Source: an uncultured Prosthecobacter sp.
GTDB lineage: Bacteria > Verrucomicrobiota > Verrucomicrobiia > Verrucomicrobiales > Verrucomicrobiaceae
Assembly (NCBI GenBank): GCA_937941745.1
Contig: CALDGV010000699.1
Coordinates: forward strand, 1 to 8,811
Length of the DNA: 8,811 nucleotides
Reading direction: 5' to 3'
A program made the translations under genes and the position numbers. Under the pieces are notes generated by a model. The model did no database searches. It was given only the letters and a program-made list of their open reading frames with translations, and was not told where the DNA came from. Positions within the stretch are counted from its first letter, which is position 1. Each line of letters opens with the position of its first letter. Shown one piece after another: positions 5,970 to 8,811 of the stretch.

Positions 5970-6848
5970 TCAGGCAAGCTGGCGCACCTGCACGGTGACC
6001 GCCATGTGACGGGAGCCCTTGCCCCGAAAGGCACCGCTCACGGGCTTGATGTCGCCGTAATCACGGCCGATCGCCAGCTTGATGTAGCGTGGATCCGCCT
6101 CACGGGCATGGGTCGGGTCCCAGGCCTTCCAGCCGTGATGGGGCAGATAAATCTCCACCCAGGCATGGGAGGCTTCGTTCTCATCTCCCGTCTTGCCGTT
6201 GTAAAAGTAGCCGCTCACATAGCGGGCTGGAATTTGCAGGCTCCGGCAGAAGGCCAGCATCACATGCGCATAGTCCTGGCAGACTCCGCGCCGGTCGCGC
6301 AGCGCTGCCACGGCATCCGTGTGCACATGCGTCCAGTCTGGATCGTAGGAAAACGTGTCGTGAACATGCTGTCCCAGCTTCACGGCATCCGCCCAGAGGT
6401 CGTTCACCTGGGCTCCCACGACGTCCACAGCCTCGCGCCAGATCGCCACGTTCACGGGCGCAAACTTCGACTCCACGACGAAGTCGAAGAAATTGTCGTT
6501 CACGGCAGGATCGTTCAGTGACTCCAGTGTCAGACCCACGGGTGGCGCGCCACGCTTGTCCGGCCTCGTCTCCACCTCGGCACGCGATTCCACTTCCAGA
6601 AACTCATGCGGCGTGTGGAGTTCAAAGTGATCCACCTGATTCTGGTAGAAGTCGAAGTGCGTCTTCACCGGTGCCTCCGGCTCCACTCGAAGGTGGTAGC
6701 TGAGGCAGCGCTGGAGGGGGTCCGAAACCGGCCGCAGGCGGATGTCGTTGTAGCTCTCCAGCACCGGCCCTTCATACTCAAACCGTGTCAGGTGGCGGAC
6801 GCTGAGCTTCATGCCGGCCAGGGGCGGTTCAGGGGGGGAATCGGACAT
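5970..6848 (-). CDS. Transglutaminase-like cysteine protease-fold protein
   Basis: The product has 292 residues. An N-terminal bacterial-transglutaminase-associated beta domain (about 14-95) begins with M-K-L-S-V-R-H-L-T-R-F-E-Y and includes N-D-I-R-L-R-P. The transglutaminase core (about 150-250) carries a full triad: Cys190 in R-R-G-V-C-Q-D-Y-A-H, His228 in S-H-A-W-V-E-I-Y, and Asp244 in W-D-P-T-H. A conserved R-Y-V-S-G-Y segment (209-214) and a G-R-D-Y-x-D-I-x-P-V-x-G end (261-272) complete the family pattern. Bacterial members are probably peptidases or amidases, not protein cross-linkers, and their substrates are mostly unknown. There is no signal peptide, so it should be cytoplasmic. 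The start is uncertain: ATG 6848 gives 12 extra Pro-rich residues, while ATG 6812 begins exactly at the conserved domain. Neither has a Shine-Dalgarno. It is the first gene of the minus-strand cluster. Confidence 0.9.
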   Translation of the reverse strand: MSDSPPEPPLAGMKLSVRHLTRFEYEGPVLESYNDIRLRPVSDPLQRCLSYHLRVEPEAPVKTHFDFYQNQVDHFELHTPHEFLEVESRAEVETRPDKRGAPPVGLTLESLNDPAVNDNFFDFVVESKFAPVNVAIWREAVDVVGAQVNDLWADAVKLGQHVHDTFSYDPDWTHVHTDAVAALRDRRGVCQDYAHVMLAFCRSLQIPARYVSGYFYNGKTGDENEASHAWVEIYLPHHGWKAWDPTHAREADPRYIKLAIGRDYGDIKPVSGAFRGKGSRHMAVTVQVRQLA

Positions 6849-6902
6849 CGGGAGGCCTTCGCAGTAGCCGCAGGGGGCAGCCCGTCAAGGCGCGCCCTCC
6901 CG
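6849..6902 (-). promoter_or_regulatory. Possible hairpin in the leader of the transglutaminase-like gene
   Basis: CGGGAGGCCTT (6849-6859) can pair with AAGG (6887-6890) plus CCTCCCG (6896-6902). This makes an 11-bp stem broken by one 5-base bulge on one side, with a 27-base loop. It directly abuts the upstream ATG of the minus-strand transglutaminase-like gene and lies in the divergent gap shared with the pyrophosphatase gene. A regulatory role is inference; I see no known riboswitch or operator pattern. Confidence 0.3.
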
Positions 6903-7017
6903 GCATTCCTCAAGATACGGCACTTCAACATCCTCCGACATCCGCCTGACAACCCGGCATTCAGCACTTAACATGGATTCTCACGCACTCATCTCACTCC
7001 CGAGACCAGCCTTTCCC

Positions 7018-8685
7018 ATGGAGCCCCTCTACGTCATCGGCCACCGCAATCCCGACACCGACGCCATCTGCGCCGCCATCGGCTACGCTGCCTACCTTCG
7101 CCTTGTCCGCGGCGGTGAAATCATCCCAGCCTGCTGCGGTGAGATCAATGCACGCACCTCCTGGGTGCTCAAGCTGGCAGGCATGGAGCCTCCCAAGCTG
7201 CTGCTCGATGTGCGTCCCACCGCCGGCATCGTCTGCCGGAAGGAGGTCCTCACCGCCAATCCTCATGAGACCTTCCTCTCCGTCTATCGCAAGATGATGG
7301 AGCACAGCTTCCGCTCCATTCCCGTCGTCGATGCCGAAAAGAAGCTCCTCGGAATGCCCACCATCCAGGAAATGGCCCAGCTTTTCCTGCCCAGCGAAGC
7401 CAAGCATGGAGCGGCCAACCGCGAAGTTTCCACCAGTGTGCACAACATGGTCGCCGCCCTCGGTGGCAGGTTGATTGGCGCCACTGAAGGCACCGAGAAA
7501 GTTGAGGAACTCATCCTCGTCGTCGCCGCTTCCAGTGTCGAGACCACGCGCGAACGAGCCCGCCAGTTTCCCGCTCATCAGCTGGTCCTCGTCACAGGCG
7601 ACCGGCCGGATGTTCATGCCCTCGCCATGGAGCTTGGCGTGCGCTGCCTGGTGGTGACGGGCGGCTTCACTCCCTGGGACAGCCTTCTGGATCAGGCCCA
7701 GACCAAAGGAGTCAGCATCATCTGCGCCCCTCAGGACACGGCCAGCGCCTCCCAGCTCATCCGCTTCTCCCGCCCCATCGCTGAAGCGCTCATCCACGAC
7801 TATCTCTCCTTCACCACCCGCACGCCGCTGCGCGAGATCATCCATGCCGTTCAGGATTCTCACCAGCCACTCTTCCCGGTCATTGATGAAGAAACGGGCC
7901 GCCTGGAGGGTGTCTTCTCCAAGTCCGACCTTGTTGAGGTGCCCAGGACCAAGCTCGTCCTGGTTGATCACAACGAATTCTCCCAGGCTGTCGCCGGAGC
8001 CGATGAAGCCGACATCCTCGAAGTGATCGACCACCACCGCCTCAGCGGCAACCTGCGCACCAAAGAACCCGTGCGCTTCATCAACGAGCCGGTGGGAAGC
8101 AGCAGCACGATCGTCGGCATCATGTTCCGCATGAGGGGGCTGACGCCCGACAAAGGCACCGCCATCTGCCTCTGCGCCGGCCTGATCTCCGACACCCTTC
8201 ACCTGACCAGCCCCACCACCACCCAGACAGACCGCGAGATCCTTGAGTGGCTCTCCAAAGTCGCCGGCGTGGATGCCGCACAGTTTGTGAAGGACTTTTT
8301 TGCAGCTGGCTCCCTCCTGCGCGAAGCCACGCCCGCCCGTGCCATCGAAGGTGACCGCAAGGTCTTTGAGGAGAACGGCTGGCGCATCAGCATCAGTCAG
8401 ATTGAGGAAATGGGCCTCGACGAGTTCTGGAAGAAGCAGACCGAGCTGCATGAAGCGCTCACCTCGCTCTGCAAGGCCCACAGCCTCCACTTCGCCTGTC
8501 TCATGGTCACTGACATCACCATGCACCACAGCGTTCTGCTCATCGCAGGAGACAAGCGTGTAGCCGCCGCCATCGACTACCACGAGCGCAGCCCGCAGAT
8601 TTATGACATGCCCGGGGTCGTGAGCCGGAAAAAACAGCTCTTCCCCTACCTGAGCAACCTCGTCAGCAAGCTGACTCCGCCGTGA
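7018..8685 (+). CDS. ppaC: Manganese-dependent (family II) inorganic pyrophosphatase with CBS-DRTGG-CBS regulatory insert
   Basis: The cytoplasmic enzyme hydrolyses pyrophosphate to phosphate. From ATG 7018 it has 555 residues, far longer than the about 310 of simple family II enzymes because of a regulatory insert. Numbering from 7018, the DHH-domain metal motifs are G-H-R-N-P-D-T-D (8-15), V-D-H-N-E (316-320), D-H-H (338-340) and S-D-T (391-393), so all expected ligands are present. A first CBS repeat lies at about 65-125, with F-R-S-I-P-V-V-D. A DRTGG-like domain covers about 140-245, with T-E-G-T-E-K-V-E-E-L and G-V-R-C-L-V-V-T-G-G. A second CBS repeat is at about 250-308. The C-terminal DHHA2 domain ends with the substrate motif S-R-K-K-Q (536-540). 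In characterised CBS-PPases, adenine nucleotides bound to CBS domains inhibit or activate the enzyme. An in-frame ATG at 6973 would add 15 non-conserved residues; 7018 starts at the family consensus, so I prefer it. Confidence 0.92.
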   Translation: MEPLYVIGHRNPDTDAICAAIGYAAYLRLVRGGEIIPACCGEINARTSWVLKLAGMEPPKLLLDVRPTAGIVCRKEVLTANPHETFLSVYRKMMEHSFRSIPVVDAEKKLLGMPTIQEMAQLFLPSEAKHGAANREVSTSVHNMVAALGGRLIGATEGTEKVEELILVVAASSVETTRERARQFPAHQLVLVTGDRPDVHALAMELGVRCLVVTGGFTPWDSLLDQAQTKGVSIICAPQDTASASQLIRFSRPIAEALIHDYLSFTTRTPLREIIHAVQDSHQPLFPVIDEETGRLEGVFSKSDLVEVPRTKLVLVDHNEFSQAVAGADEADILEVIDHHRLSGNLRTKEPVRFINEPVGSSSTIVGIMFRMRGLTPDKGTAICLCAGLISDTLHLTSPTTTQTDREILEWLSKVAGVDAAQFVKDFFAAGSLLREATPARAIEGDRKVFEENGWRISISQIEEMGLDEFWKKQTELHEALTSLCKAHSLHFACLMVTDITMHHSVLLIAGDKRVAAAIDYHERSPQIYDMPGVVSRKKQLFPYLSNLVSKLTPP

Positions 8686-8687
8686 CC

Positions 8688-8705
8688 TTCGGGAGCGATC
8701 CCGAA
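8688..8705. terminator. Hairpin between convergent genes, possible terminator
   Basis: TTCGGGA (8688-8694) and TCCCGAA (8699-8705) form a perfect 7-bp stem with a GCGA loop, a stable GNRA-type tetraloop. It begins two bases after the pyrophosphatase stop codon and ends directly before the stop of a possible minus-strand gene. The plus-strand tail (bases after 8705) is only moderately T-rich and there is no clear T tract on the minus strand, so Rho-independent termination is plausible but not certain. Confidence 0.5.
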
Positions 8706-8810
8706 TCATCCTCTGTTTGACGGCGGATTCAGTCCCATGATGGTGGTGAACAAGGCCGCGTGCAGGATGATTGCTGGAAAGGCCCAGGGGCCGGACGTAT
8801 GAAAAGGCCT
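8706..8810 (-). CDS. Possible C-terminal fragment of a membrane protein gene (3' end only)
   Basis: On the minus strand one frame is open from the window edge to TGA at 8708-8706, giving 34 residues. The peptide is hydrophobic in the middle (F-P-A-I-I-L-H-A-A-L-F-T-T-I-M-G-L) and ends with N-P-P-S-N-R-G, which resembles the end of a membrane protein. I do not recognise the family. Support is weak: the stretch is short, and another minus-strand frame is also open here. Its stop falls next to the hairpin and 20 bases from the pyrophosphatase stop, the geometry expected of a convergent gene pair. Confidence 0.35.
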   Translation of the reverse strand, partial: RPFHTSGPWAFPAIILHAALFTTIMGLNPPSNRG

Positions 8811-8811
8811 C

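Noticed and set aside
6899..6962. Direct repeat CCCGGCATTC at 6899-6908 and 6953-6962
   Set aside because: Ten bases repeated once in GC-rich DNA, with no further similarity around the copies, is weak evidence for a binding-site pair.
6994..8709. A 571-codon open frame antisense to the pyrophosphatase gene
   Set aside because: It mirrors the real gene almost end to end. The sense frame has every DHH, CBS and DHHA2 motif, while the antisense product is Gly/Ala/Asp-rich with no recognisable domain, a common artefact of GC-rich codon usage.

Overview
This is a compact, GC-rich (roughly 60% by eye) chromosomal stretch from a Gram-negative-type bacterium. The gene set fits the PVC group, most plausibly Verrucomicrobiota (Prosthecobacter/Verrucomicrobium-like). 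That call is an inference from three things: an McsA/McsB arginine-kinase pair outside Firmicutes, a purple-acid-phosphatase-like secreted protein and a lipobox-bearing phospholipase D protein, combined with start codons that mostly lack Shine-Dalgarno sequences. No mobile element, CRISPR array, tRNA or rRNA is visible. No gap between genes exceeds about 170 bases.

Layout. The left edge holds the last 40 codons of a glycogen/starch phosphorylase (+), followed by a YhcH/YjgK/YiaL-family sugar protein (+). Convergent with it is a secreted metallophosphoesterase (-) whose start lies in a divergent intergenic region. The plus-strand genes leaving that region are a multi-pass membrane protein with Mpv17/PMP22-like signatures, then mcsA and mcsB. 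Convergent with mcsB, only 8 bases away, is a minus-strand cluster transcribed in the order transglutaminase-like protein, glutaredoxin-like protein, phospholipase D lipoprotein. The last two overlap by 4 bases at GTGA. Divergent from the cluster is a long manganese-dependent inorganic pyrophosphatase with a regulatory CBS-DRTGG-CBS insert (+). At the right edge a possible C-terminal fragment of a minus-strand gene faces the pyrophosphatase across a short hairpin.

How the genes fit together. mcsA and mcsB form a clear functional unit: protein-arginine phosphorylation and its zinc-binding activator. The usual Firmicutes partners CtsR and ClpC are not in the window. Glycogen phosphorylase and the YhcH-type protein are both carbohydrate-linked, but the evidence for a shared pathway is only adjacency. 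The transglutaminase/glutaredoxin/PLD trio is probably one transcript with no obvious common pathway.

Points most worth a second look are the Mpv17-like membrane protein, the metallophosphoesterase that keeps the N-terminal metal motifs but seems to lack the C-terminal histidine motifs, the PLD protein whose first HKD motif reads H-x-R, and the McsAB pair itself. I found no convincing new multi-gene system.
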